A stretch of 14,360 bases of DNA from Alphaproteobacteria bacterium (GTDB taxonomy: Bacteria; Pseudomonadota; Alphaproteobacteria; SMXP01): the NCBI GenBank assembly GCA_004356335.1, contig SMXP01000026.1, positions 1 to 14,360 of the forward strand, read 5' to 3'. Made by a program: the position numbers and the translations under genes. Below are positions 1 to 7,206 of the stretch, in pieces. Each line of letters opens with the position of its first letter. Positions within the stretch are counted from its first letter, which is position 1. The notes below the pieces were generated by a model. That model searched no databases. It saw nothing but the letters and a program-made list of their open reading frames with translations, and was not told where the DNA came from.

Positions 1-967
1 ACTATCCAATCTCCAAGCCATGTTGCCTATTTTGGAAGCGGTGGTGCAAGCAAGTCGTCCGTTGCTCATCATTGCCGAAGATATTGAAGGCGAAGCATTG
101 GCGACCCTTGTTGTCAACAAACTTCGTGGTGGCTTGAAAGTCGCTGCGGTCAAAGCGCCGGGCTTTGGCGACCGCCGCAAGTCCATGCTTGAAGATATCG
201 CGATTTTGACCGGTGCTGAGGTGATTTCAGAAGACCTCGGCATCAAACTCGAAACCGTGACGCTCGACATGCTCGGCCAGGCGAAGAAAATTCATATCAC
301 CAAAGACGACACGACAATTGTCGATGGTCTGGGCAAGAAGGCCGATATTGCGGGCCGTGTCGGTCAAATCCGTCAGCAGATCGAAGAGACGACGTCCGAA
401 TACGACCGCGAAAAGCTGCAAGAGCGGCTGGCCAAACTCGCCGGTGGGGTTGCCGTCATCAAGGTCGGCGGTGCCACGGAAGTCGAAGTGAAGGAGCGCA
501 AGGATCGCGTCGACGATGCGCTGAACGCTACTCGAGCCGCCGTGGAAGAAGGCATTGTGCCGGGCGGTGGCGTTGCTCTGCTTTATGCCAGCAAGGCAAT
601 TGCCAAACTCGAAGGGGAGAATGACGATCAGGATCAGGGCATTATCATCATGCGCCGCGCGCTTCAATCTCCAATCCGTCAGCTTGTTGACAATGCAGGC
701 GTGGAAAGCTCCATCGTGGTCGGCAAGTTGTTGGAACAGAAAAGTGCGACCTACGGCTTTGATGCACAGTTGGAAGAATACTGCGATCTGGTTGAAGCCG
801 GCATCATCGACCCGACTAAGGTTGTCCGCATAGCGCTGCAAGATGCAGCCTCGATTGCCGGCATTATGATCACCACCGAAGCCATGGTGGCAGACGCACC
901 GGAGAAAGACAAAGCGGGCGGCGGCCCGCCAATGCCCGACATGGGCGGCATGGGCGGCATGATGTAA
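1..967 (+). CDS. groL: 60 kDa chaperonin GroEL, C-terminal part (5' end outside window)
   Basis: The reading frame is already open at base 2 (LSNLQ precedes the first Met at 20), so the gene enters from the left. About 321 residues are present, matching roughly residue 230 to the end of a typical GroEL of about 545 residues. They cover the rest of the apical domain, the second intermediate segment and the C-terminal equatorial part. Diagnostic stretches are SNLQAMLPILEAV, KAPGFGDRRK, NATRAAVEEGIVPGGG and the flexible Gly-Met tail DMGGMGGMM. The product forms the double-ring cytosolic chaperonin that folds proteins with GroES and ATP. GroES would be expected upstream, outside the window. The stop at 965-967 is followed at once by an intrinsic terminator. 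Identity is essentially certain. Which paralogue this is, in species with several groEL copies, cannot be told. Confidence 0.98.
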   Translation, partial: LSNLQAMLPILEAVVQASRPLLIIAEDIEGEALATLVVNKLRGGLKVAAVKAPGFGDRRKSMLEDIAILTGAEVISEDLGIKLETVTLDMLGQAKKIHITKDDTTIVDGLGKKADIAGRVGQIRQQIEETTSEYDREKLQERLAKLAGGVAVIKVGGATEVEVKERKDRVDDALNATRAAVEEGIVPGGGVALLYASKAIAKLEGENDDQDQGIIIMRRALQSPIRQLVDNAGVESSIVVGKLLEQKSATYGFDAQLEEYCDLVEAGIIDPTKVVRIALQDAASIAGIMITTEAMVADAPEKDKAGGGPPMPDMGGMGGMM

Positions 968-993
968 TCAAGCCGATCCTCAGTTTACGTATC

Positions 994-1025
994 AAAGGGG
1001 CTGCCTTCGGGCGGCCCCTTTTCTT
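994..1025 (+). terminator. Rho-independent terminator of groEL
   Basis: The stem AAAGGGGC..GCC pairs with GGC..GCCCCTTTT around a TTCG tetraloop, then a TTTTCTTT tract follows. It lies 27 bases after the groEL stop. hisG converges from the other side and ends at 1045. The A-rich left foot could make the hairpin weakly bidirectional, but the T tract is much better on the + strand. Confidence 0.9.
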
Positions 1026-1044
1026 TGACGTGAGCGTGGGCGGC

Positions 1045-2013
1045 CTATTTACGGTTTTTCAGCTTTTGTTCAAAGTCATCGTAAAGCGGATTGTTCTCGC
1101 CGAACAGATAATCGGCGACGCGTACCGTAATGCCCCGCGCGCCGGCAGACCGAAGATCGCGCACGGTGCCGTATAACCTATCTTGAGGGCACTGAAGTTC
1201 ACCTTCGGGCGGCGGGGACTTAGCAATCACACAACCATCTTGTTCGAAACCACGTATGAGCCCGCTCGCCTTCTTGGCCAATTGAAAGCGCACAATAATT
1301 GTGGACGCTGCCTTATCGTGCGCTGCCACCATATCAAGCACGCGCGCCAGTGTATCTTTAGCCGCTCTAGTCCAGCGGTTGTTTAGGGACGCAGCCAATT
1401 GCGCCTGGCTTTTCAAAATAACGCCGTCCCTCAAGAGCTTTAAATTATTGGCCGCGAGTGTCGCTCCGGTCGTTGTGATATCGACGATGATTTCGGCAAG
1501 GCCCGCGGTCGGCGCCCCTTCCGTCGCACCGGTGCTTTCGACGATGCGATAATCGGTCAAACCATGAGTTGCAAAAAACCGGCGCGTAAGGGCGCTATAT
1601 TTAGTGGCCACCCGCAAGGGTCTCTTATGCCGTTGCCGGAATTCGGCGCACACATCGTCGAGGTCGGCCATATTTGCCACATCAATCCACGCGCCAGGCA
1701 CCGCCACCACAACATCTGCATAGCCAAACGCCAAAGCCTTGATCAAAGCGACCGACGCGTCCAAATCGGACGACGCCTCACGCAGAAGATCTTCTCCGGT
1801 CACACCTAAATGGACCGTCCCGGCAACGAGGTTTGCCGCAATCTCACTCGATGACATGAACAAGACTTCCACGCCCGCCACGCCTTTCACCTTGCCGACA
1901 TATTCACGCGCGGTCGCCGGTCGTTCGATCGGGATTCCCGCTTCGGCAAAGAAGGCATAGGCGGCATCCATGATGCGGCCTTTAGACGGTACGGCGACGG
2001 TGAGTTTGGCCAT
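1045..2013 (-). CDS. hisG: ATP phosphoribosyltransferase catalytic subunit HisG (C-terminally extended)
   Basis: HisG catalyses the first step of histidine synthesis, joining ATP and PRPP to give N1-(5-phosphoribosyl)-ATP. The N-terminal LTVAVPSKGR, the LGVTGEDL stretch (69-76) and the PRPP-binding loop with GATEGAPTAGLAEIIVDITT near 162-181 identify it. At 322 residues it is longer than the classic short HisG (about 210-230) that works with HisZ. The catalytic part ends near residue 210, and roughly 110 more residues follow, including a GARGITVRVADY segment. It is the last gene of hisS-hisZ-hisG. Its ATG lies 3 bases past the hisZ stop and is preceded by GGGAGG at 2024-2029, inside the end of hisZ, so the genes are probably translationally coupled. 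Some alphaproteobacteria are believed to have such extended HisG proteins. The role of the extension is not clear from the sequence. Confidence 0.95.
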   Translation of the reverse strand: MAKLTVAVPSKGRIMDAAYAFFAEAGIPIERPATAREYVGKVKGVAGVEVLFMSSSEIAANLVAGTVHLGVTGEDLLREASSDLDASVALIKALAFGYADVVVAVPGAWIDVANMADLDDVCAEFRQRHKRPLRVATKYSALTRRFFATHGLTDYRIVESTGATEGAPTAGLAEIIVDITTTGATLAANNLKLLRDGVILKSQAQLAASLNNRWTRAAKDTLARVLDMVAAHDKAASTIIVRFQLAKKASGLIRGFEQDGCVIAKSPPPEGELQCPQDRLYGTVRDLRSAGARGITVRVADYLFGENNPLYDDFEQKLKNRK

Positions 2014-2016
2014 AAG

Positions 2017-3201
2017 CTATGTGCCTCCCTTGACCGCAAGAGCAAGCCGCTCCGTTCGGATCATGCAGCCCACAGCCGGAACCTCTTTGGGCGCCCCAAG
2101 GTCGTGCAACAGCGTATCATAACGGCCGCCGCCGGCGATTTGCCCGTTGTCACCGAGTGCCGGCACCGTCAGCTCAAAGACGAAACCGGTGTAATATTCC
2201 ATATTTCGGCCGAATTCCGCGTCAAACGTCATTCGATTTATCGGCACACCAAAATCCGCCATCAAGTCGAGGCGGTGCTCAAATCGATCAAGGCCGCCGC
2301 CGATTTTAAGTTGGGCTTTTTTGGCAAAATTTCGCATCCGCATGACGACGCGCTTGGGTGAACCCGAGATTGCGAGATAGTCGTTGATTAGTTTCGCAGT
2401 ATCCCGAGGCAAAGCATCGGCGCGGGCTTCCGATGCTTGGGCCAAAAGACGATCGGCGATTTCCTCGATCGAACGGCCGCCTACAGGCGCTATTTGAGCT
2501 AAATCCAACACATCACCTAGGGCCGCACGAGCTTCTTCTTCGTCGAGTTTGCTCAAAGCGTTGAGCAGCCCGGTGCCGGGACCTCTGTGCAAAGTCCCGT
2601 CATTCTTCACCAACCGGTCTAAAAGTTCGTGGAATGCGGCGGGCTGCCAAATATAACGCTTCAAACGCCGGCGCCATTGCTCGGCCATGGGCAAGGCACC
2701 GATCAAGTCAAAGAACAAACCCACATCACCCATTTTGATTTGATAATCGTTTAGGCCCGCGCGGTGGCAGGCTTCAATGGTCAGCGCAATGATTTTAGCA
2801 TCGGCCTGTTCACGCTTGCGCGACCCAATCCATTCGGCACCCGCTTGTCGAAATTCGCGGGGTCGGGTCGGGTCGCCCGGTTGGTATCGAAATGCGCGGC
2901 CATTATAGCAATATTTAGCCGACCTTGTAGCCTTGGCGTCCTGCGCCAAATAAAGCCGGCACGTAGGGATAGTGAGGTCGGGCCGCAAACACACCTCATC
3001 GCCTCCCGGATCGGTAAATACATACATGCGGTGGCGAATATCTTCCCCCGAAAGATTGAGAAAAACATCCGCCGGCTGAAGAATCGGTGGATCGATGAAT
3101 TGGTAACCACTATGGCGAAACACGTCTTGAATCGCTGAAGCTTGTGTCTCCAGCGCTTGAAGACGATCGGCATCGGCATTGCGCGGTGAGGCGGAAGGCA
3201 T
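2017..3201 (-). CDS. hisZ: ATP phosphoribosyltransferase regulatory subunit HisZ
   Basis: HisZ is a paralogue of the catalytic core of histidyl-tRNA synthetase. It lacks tRNA charging and assembles with HisG to make an active, histidine-regulated ATP phosphoribosyltransferase. With the start at 3201 it has 394 residues. Visible HisRS-like motifs are RPDLT (73-77), a motif-2 equivalent EFRQAGAEWIG (116-126), EYYTGFVFE (335-343) and GGGRYD (357-362). There is no anticodon-binding domain: the chain ends soon after the catalytic fold (TERLALAVKGGT). The frame stays open to an ATG at 3234, which would overlap hisS. The ATG at 3201 is preferred because a perfect AAGGAG stands six bases before it. 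That Shine-Dalgarno sequence overlaps the hisS stop codon, pointing to coupled translation. Confidence 0.95.
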   Translation of the reverse strand: MPSASPRNADADRLQALETQASAIQDVFRHSGYQFIDPPILQPADVFLNLSGEDIRHRMYVFTDPGGDEVCLRPDLTIPTCRLYLAQDAKATRSAKYCYNGRAFRYQPGDPTRPREFRQAGAEWIGSRKREQADAKIIALTIEACHRAGLNDYQIKMGDVGLFFDLIGALPMAEQWRRRLKRYIWQPAAFHELLDRLVKNDGTLHRGPGTGLLNALSKLDEEEARAALGDVLDLAQIAPVGGRSIEEIADRLLAQASEARADALPRDTAKLINDYLAISGSPKRVVMRMRNFAKKAQLKIGGGLDRFEHRLDLMADFGVPINRMTFDAEFGRNMEYYTGFVFELTVPALGDNGQIAGGGRYDTLLHDLGAPKEVPAVGCMIRTERLALAVKGGT

Positions 3202-3207
3202 GAGCGG

Positions 3208-3213
3208 CTCCTT
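3208..3213 (-). promoter_or_regulatory. Shine-Dalgarno of hisZ overlapping the hisS stop
   Basis: On the minus strand this reads AAGGAG, six bases before the ATG at 3201. It shares bases with the TAA stop of hisS (3212-3214). It decides the hisZ start against the in-frame ATG at 3234 and suggests that ribosomes finishing hisS feed hisZ. Confidence 0.8.
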
Positions 3214-4711
3214 ACGCCCCATCATAACGGGCAAGTATCTGCTTTACACCGTCGATCAGTTTAGCCCGCGGAACGGACGTTTGGGCCGCATCGCCGGAGC
3301 GCCATTCCACATTGTCGGAAATTTCCGTCGCCTTTTGCGCGCCTAGTTTGAGATCCTTGAGCGTCACTTCGCCCCTTCCGCGTTCGTCAGCCCCCTCGAT
3401 GACGGCCAATGTGGCGCGGCGTTTGTCGGCATATTTCAACTGCGCCTTCATGCCACCGGCACCCATATACATTTCCGCGCGAATGCCCCCATCACGCAGT
3501 TCCTTGACCATGACTTGATAATCGGCAAGCCGTTCACTATCCATGACCAGAACGACGACCGGACCCTTTTGTTCGTCGGCGCGGACTTGGCCGAGATGTT
3601 CGAGCGCCGCGTAAAGCCGACTGACGCCGAAGGAACATCCGGTGGCCGGCACCTCAACGCCTTTGAACATTTTAATGAGATTGTCATAGCGCCCGCCGGA
3701 ACCGACCGAGCCGAAACGGGTCATCCGCCCATCTTCACCTTGCGTCTCAATGGTGAGTTCCACTTCCCAAACCGGTCCCGTGTAATAACCCAAGCCCCGC
3801 ACCACGCTCGGATCGAAAATGACTCGGTCGGAATTCAAACCCAATGCGGTCAAGTAGGCATCAATCCGGCGTAATTCGTCGATACCCTGCAGACCTATCC
3901 GGCTTTCGCCGACACTCTGGGCAAGTCGGTCACAAACTTTTTGCCGGTCCACCGTGCCGGATCGGGTAAACGCCATGACCGCATCGATCTGCTCTGAACT
4001 TAGGCCTGCACCTTCCGTGAAATCGCCTGACTCATCGCGGCGCCCCTTTCCAAGCAAGAGTTCGACACCGTCCGGACCCAGACGATCTAATTTATCGATG
4101 GCACGCAGAACAACGAGCCGTCGCTTTTCAAATTCAGAGTCTCCGGCCGACATGCCGACGGTTTCAAGAACGCCGTCGAGAATCTTTCGGTCATTGACAT
4201 GAATCAGATAATTGCCACGGGCAATGCCCAACACCTCCATGCATTCGGCCATCATGGCGATCATTTCCGCGTCCGACGCCATATTGGCGGCGCCCACCGT
4301 GTCCGCATCGATCTGCATGAATTCGCGATAACGCCCGGGGCCGGGCTTCTCGTTGCGCCACACACTGCCCCATTGATAGCGCCGGAAGGGCTTGGGCAGG
4401 GCGTCGTAATTCTCAGCCACAAAGCGGGCCAGGGGTGCGGTTAGATCGTAGCGCAGCGACAACCATTGCTCATCGTCATCCTGAAAACTAAAAACGCCCT
4501 CATTGGGGCGATCTTGATCGGGCAGAAACTTTCCCAATGCGTCGGCATACTCGAACGCCGGCGTGTTCAACAGCTCAAAGCCATAGCGTTCGAAGACCGT
4601 CCCGATGGTCTCAAGCATCTTGCGCTCGGCCGCGATCTGAGCGCCGCGCTCATCGCGCAGCCCCCGCGCCAAGCGGGCCTTAGGCCGGAACGTCTTCTGT
4701 TTCTTAGTCAT
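3212..4711 (-). CDS. hisS: Histidyl-tRNA synthetase
   Basis: This class II aminoacyl-tRNA synthetase attaches histidine to tRNA-His in the cytosol. Its 499 residues exceed the roughly 420 of E. coli but fit the size usual in rhizobia. In order there are RYDLTAPLAR (87-96), motif 2 with FRRYQWGSVWRNEKPGPGR (109-127) and REFMQIDADT, the histidine-binding GLGYYTG (306-312), GSGGRYD (337-343), and from about residue 384 an anticodon-binding Rossmann-like domain (VVVLVMDSERLADY, RRATLAVIEG). It is the first gene of the leftward his operon. No good Shine-Dalgarno sequence precedes the ATG at 4711, so a leaderless transcript or a slightly different start remains possible. Together with hisZ and hisG it ties histidine use to histidine supply in one transcript. 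Confidence 0.97.
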   Translation of the reverse strand: MTKKQKTFRPKARLARGLRDERGAQIAAERKMLETIGTVFERYGFELLNTPAFEYADALGKFLPDQDRPNEGVFSFQDDDEQWLSLRYDLTAPLARFVAENYDALPKPFRRYQWGSVWRNEKPGPGRYREFMQIDADTVGAANMASDAEMIAMMAECMEVLGIARGNYLIHVNDRKILDGVLETVGMSAGDSEFEKRRLVVLRAIDKLDRLGPDGVELLLGKGRRDESGDFTEGAGLSSEQIDAVMAFTRSGTVDRQKVCDRLAQSVGESRIGLQGIDELRRIDAYLTALGLNSDRVIFDPSVVRGLGYYTGPVWEVELTIETQGEDGRMTRFGSVGSGGRYDNLIKMFKGVEVPATGCSFGVSRLYAALEHLGQVRADEQKGPVVVLVMDSERLADYQVMVKELRDGGIRAEMYMGAGGMKAQLKYADKRRATLAVIEGADERGRGEVTLKDLKLGAQKATEISDNVEWRSGDAAQTSVPRAKLIDGVKQILARYDGA

Positions 4712-5050
4712 GGATCGGCTATCGTCGCGGGGCTCATTTCGCTCTCCCGGGCGCGTTACCTACCCTATCGCCCGCCCTTGGGCAAGGAAGGGTTAAGAGA
4801 GCAGCGGATCGGCCCAAGGTCCCACTTTTCCGGCCCCAAGCCTGATCTCATCGGACAGGGATCATTTCGTCACCAAGTCGAGCGCCCTATAAGATCGCCG
4901 ACGCCACCTATTGGATGAGAGTCAACTTGCCAACCAAAGCGCCCCTCAGCCTCAGTTAAGCTGGAATTGATCTACAAGGCCGGCAAACCGGCAAGGGTGC
5001 CGAATCCCATCATTCAAAAGCAAGAACCAAAAAACGAGGAGCACGCCCAT
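4712..5050. other. Divergent intergenic region between hisS and the ubiD-like gene
   Basis: This 339-base stretch separates two genes that are read away from each other, so it must hold both promoters. No reading frame here looks coding; the in-frame extension of the ubiD-like gene to 4967 lacks family similarity. A TATAAG at 4888-4893 could be a -10 element on the + strand, but it has no convincing -35. No riboswitch, T-box or strong hairpin was recognised. Confidence 0.5.
5036..5041 (+). promoter_or_regulatory. Shine-Dalgarno of the ubiD-like gene
   Basis: GAGGAG stands nine bases before the ATG at 5051. It decides that start over the upstream in-frame start at 4967. Confidence 0.75.
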
Positions 5051-6565
5051 ATGTCAGATGCGTCGACTGACCAAAATTTCCCCAAAACCGGACCCTATAA
5101 ATCCGTGCGCGAATACGTCGCCGCTCTGGAGGCGCGCGGCCGATTGGTGCGCATTCCGGAGATGGACCAGGATCAATATGAGAGCACCGGTTTCGCCTAT
5201 CGGTTGATCGATCATTATGGCTACGATTATGCCCCGGCCTTTCTGATCGAGCGCATCAAGCAGGACGGCGAATGGATCGAAGGTCCTATCCTGTGCAATC
5301 TCTATGGCTCCTGGCAGGACGAGGCTTTGGTCTTCGGACTGGAAGACATTACCGATGATATGCAACAGATGTATCACAGGGTCCTGGCGGAGATCGGGAC
5401 GCGGCTGGATTCAGGAGGCCAATGGAAAAAGATCGATCCCATTACCATAGATCGCAATAAAGCTCCGTGTAAAGAAGTTGTTCTGACCGGGGATGAAATC
5501 GACCTCAAAAAATTCGCCTTTATCAAAAATAATCCGGCCGATGCGGACCGCTACATTAATATGAGTGCGGTCATCCTCGAAGATGAAGAGCTGGGCCGCA
5601 ATGTCGGCACCTATCGCTCGCAGCTCAAAAGCAAAAACAAACTCGGCCTCAACACTGAGCCCGGCCAGCACGGCTGGCAAATCTTGAATGCCAAAAAACT
5701 GCGCGGCGAAAAGATCGCTCACGTGGCCATTGCCTTTGCCCCGGACCCGATTACGTTTTCCGCCAGCTCGACAAAACTGGCAGTCAATGTAGGTGATGAC
5801 GAATACCCGATTATCGGCGGCCTCATGGGCCAACCTTTGGAGATAGTGAAATGCGAAACCAACGATATTATGGTGCCGGCCCATTCGGAAATGATCATTG
5901 AAGGCGAAATCCCCCTCGATCAAGGTGAAGACGAAGGGCCCTATGGCGAAATGTATGGTTATTTGGGTCCGAAAAAGCCCGGCAATTTTTTCGTCAATGT
6001 GACCTGCGTCACCCACCGGGAAAAGCCGTGGATCTTGAATTCCTTTACCGGCATCACCAACGACATGCCAAAATCACCCCAGATCGCCTCACAGTTTTAT
6101 CGCTATAAGAAATCGATTCCAAACTTGACGGGCTTTTATTCACCGCGCAACGCCAGCGGCATGGCGGTCATCAGTATCGACAAGAAATTCCCCGGTGAAG
6201 GCATTTCGGCCGGTCTGGAATTCGCTGCCAATCAGGGTTTGACCAAAGTAGTGATCGTCGTCGATAAGGACATCAATATCTTGGATCCCACTAGCATCCT
6301 GCACGCCATGGCCGCCCGCTGGCAGCCCACCGCCAGCATCTTGATCCCCCAGGCGCGGCAACGCCTGCCGGATCCAAGCCTGCCTACCAAGGGCCTGACC
6401 AGCAAAATGATTATCGACACGACCCAACAATTCCCCGAAGAGGGCGGGCCTGAATCGTGGGCACCGGTATCGCGCGCTCTTTTGCAGGAACAATCGCCGC
6501 AAACCTTCGACATGGTCGATAAGAAGTGGTCGGAATATCTGCAGAATTGGCCCGGCAAGGGTTAG
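5051..6565 (+). CDS. UbiD-family prenylated-FMN-dependent (de)carboxylase
   Basis: The 504-residue chain is close to the usual length of UbiD/Fdc-type enzymes. These reversibly decarboxylate aromatic or alpha,beta-unsaturated acids with prenylated FMN, Mn2+ and K+. Visible signatures are RNVGTYRSQLKSKNK (183-197), holding the Asn and Arg that bind cofactor and metal (N184, R189), IEGEIPL (283-289), and EDEGPYGEMYGY (293-304). In the last, E295 and E300 have the five-residue spacing of the catalytic Glu pair of fungal Fdc1. UbiD itself, in ubiquinone synthesis, is one option. The absence of ubi neighbours and of a UbiX prenyltransferase leaves the substrate open, and an aromatic-acid decarboxylase is equally likely. 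It stands alone on the + strand. Its TAG stop coincides with the first bases of a RIME-like repeat. Confidence 0.9.
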   Translation: MSDASTDQNFPKTGPYKSVREYVAALEARGRLVRIPEMDQDQYESTGFAYRLIDHYGYDYAPAFLIERIKQDGEWIEGPILCNLYGSWQDEALVFGLEDITDDMQQMYHRVLAEIGTRLDSGGQWKKIDPITIDRNKAPCKEVVLTGDEIDLKKFAFIKNNPADADRYINMSAVILEDEELGRNVGTYRSQLKSKNKLGLNTEPGQHGWQILNAKKLRGEKIAHVAIAFAPDPITFSASSTKLAVNVGDDEYPIIGGLMGQPLEIVKCETNDIMVPAHSEMIIEGEIPLDQGEDEGPYGEMYGYLGPKKPGNFFVNVTCVTHREKPWILNSFTGITNDMPKSPQIASQFYRYKKSIPNLTGFYSPRNASGMAVISIDKKFPGEGISAGLEFAANQGLTKVVIVVDKDINILDPTSILHAMAARWQPTASILIPQARQRLPDPSLPTKGLTSKMIIDTTQQFPEEGGPESWAPVSRALLQEQSPQTFDMVDKKWSEYLQNWPGKG

Positions 6566-6666
6566 AGCGTTTTCAGGAAAAGTGGACCCGGTTTTCCGTC
6601 CGAAAACGCGACCAAACTAGGAATCTAGAGCATTTTCATGAGTCAATTAATCTTGGAAATGCTCTA
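6563..6666. repeat. RIME-like rhizobial intergenic palindromic repeat, two-hairpin copy
   Basis: The element opens with TAGAGC and has two inverted repeats. In module A (6563-6609) GCGTTTTC pairs with GAAAACGC, with an inner GGAAAA/TTTTCC pair. In module B (6626-6666) TAGAGCATTT pairs with AAATGCTCTA. A linker with GACCAAACTAGGAATC joins them. The pattern matches the abundant mosaic repeats of rhizobial genomes known as RIME. It supplies the stop codon of the ubiD-like gene and could act as a transcript 3'-end stabiliser or weak terminator. A second, partial copy lies at the right end of the window. Confidence 0.8.
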
Positions 6667-6791
6667 GCGGTGATCTGCCACGCCACGACCCCCTTAACCT
6701 AAGGCGGTTTGCGCGATAGAGTTCCGCCCGATGACCTTGATCAAGCCGGCTACAAATATCATGGGGCCGGCCCAAACAGGAGCGGGTTTGC

Positions 6792-7154
6792 GTGACCAAG
6801 AATATTGCCGATATGGAGCCCAAAAGCCCTGCCGCCGCCCCCTTCAGACCGCCGGCGGAATGCGTCACCCTAGCGGAGGTGCGCCGACAAATCGACCGGC
6901 TCGATGGAGAACTCGTGGCGCTTCTTGCCACGCGCCAGAATTATGTTGAATCGGCTGCCCGAATCAAACAGGACCGGTCTTTGGTGCGGGACGACAACCG
7001 AATTCAGGAAGTTCTCGAAAATGTGATCAAACAGGCCAGGCGCGAAGGTCTCAACCCCCATTTAGCGGAAGCGGTTTGGACCGCGCTCATTGAGGCCAGC
7101 ATCGGCCACGAATATGACGTGTTCGATCGCAAGCACGACAAAACAAAGACTTAG
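6792..7154 (+). CDS. AroQ-type chorismate mutase, stand-alone
   Basis: This 120-residue protein has one all-helical chorismate mutase domain (about residues 25-110) after a Pro/Ala-rich leader. Such enzymes turn chorismate into prephenate, the branch point to phenylalanine and tyrosine. Against E. coli chorismate mutase, R31, R48 and K59 fall at the spacing of Arg11, Arg28 and Lys39, and VRDDNR (65-70) matches the loop with Asp48 and Arg51. The Glu52 position is Ile71 and the Gln88 position is Glu107, so an isochorismate-pyruvate-lyase-like or altered activity cannot be excluded. The start is GTG at 6792 with AGGAG nine bases upstream (6778-6782). An internal ATG at 6813 is an alternative. 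No T-rich terminator separates it from the convergent aldehyde dehydrogenase gene 52 bases away. Confidence 0.88.
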   Translation: MTKNIADMEPKSPAAAPFRPPAECVTLAEVRRQIDRLDGELVALLATRQNYVESAARIKQDRSLVRDDNRIQEVLENVIKQARREGLNPHLAEAVWTALIEASIGHEYDVFDRKHDKTKT

Positions 7155-7206
7155 AAGCACGTTAGCGATTCCATCTTTTGTCAACGTGGGTTGGAAAGGT
7201 CGGGTC

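Noticed and set aside
227..841. 204-codon antisense frame inside groEL
   Set aside because: It is a shadow of a strongly conserved coding sequence, with no family resemblance or ribosome site.
5411..6016. 201-codon antisense frame inside the ubiD-like gene
   Set aside because: It mirrors the coding strand and has no recognisable domain.
7155..7206. Terminator between the chorismate mutase and aldehyde dehydrogenase genes
   Set aside because: Only a six-base CACGTT/AACGTG pair with a long loop and no T tract is present.
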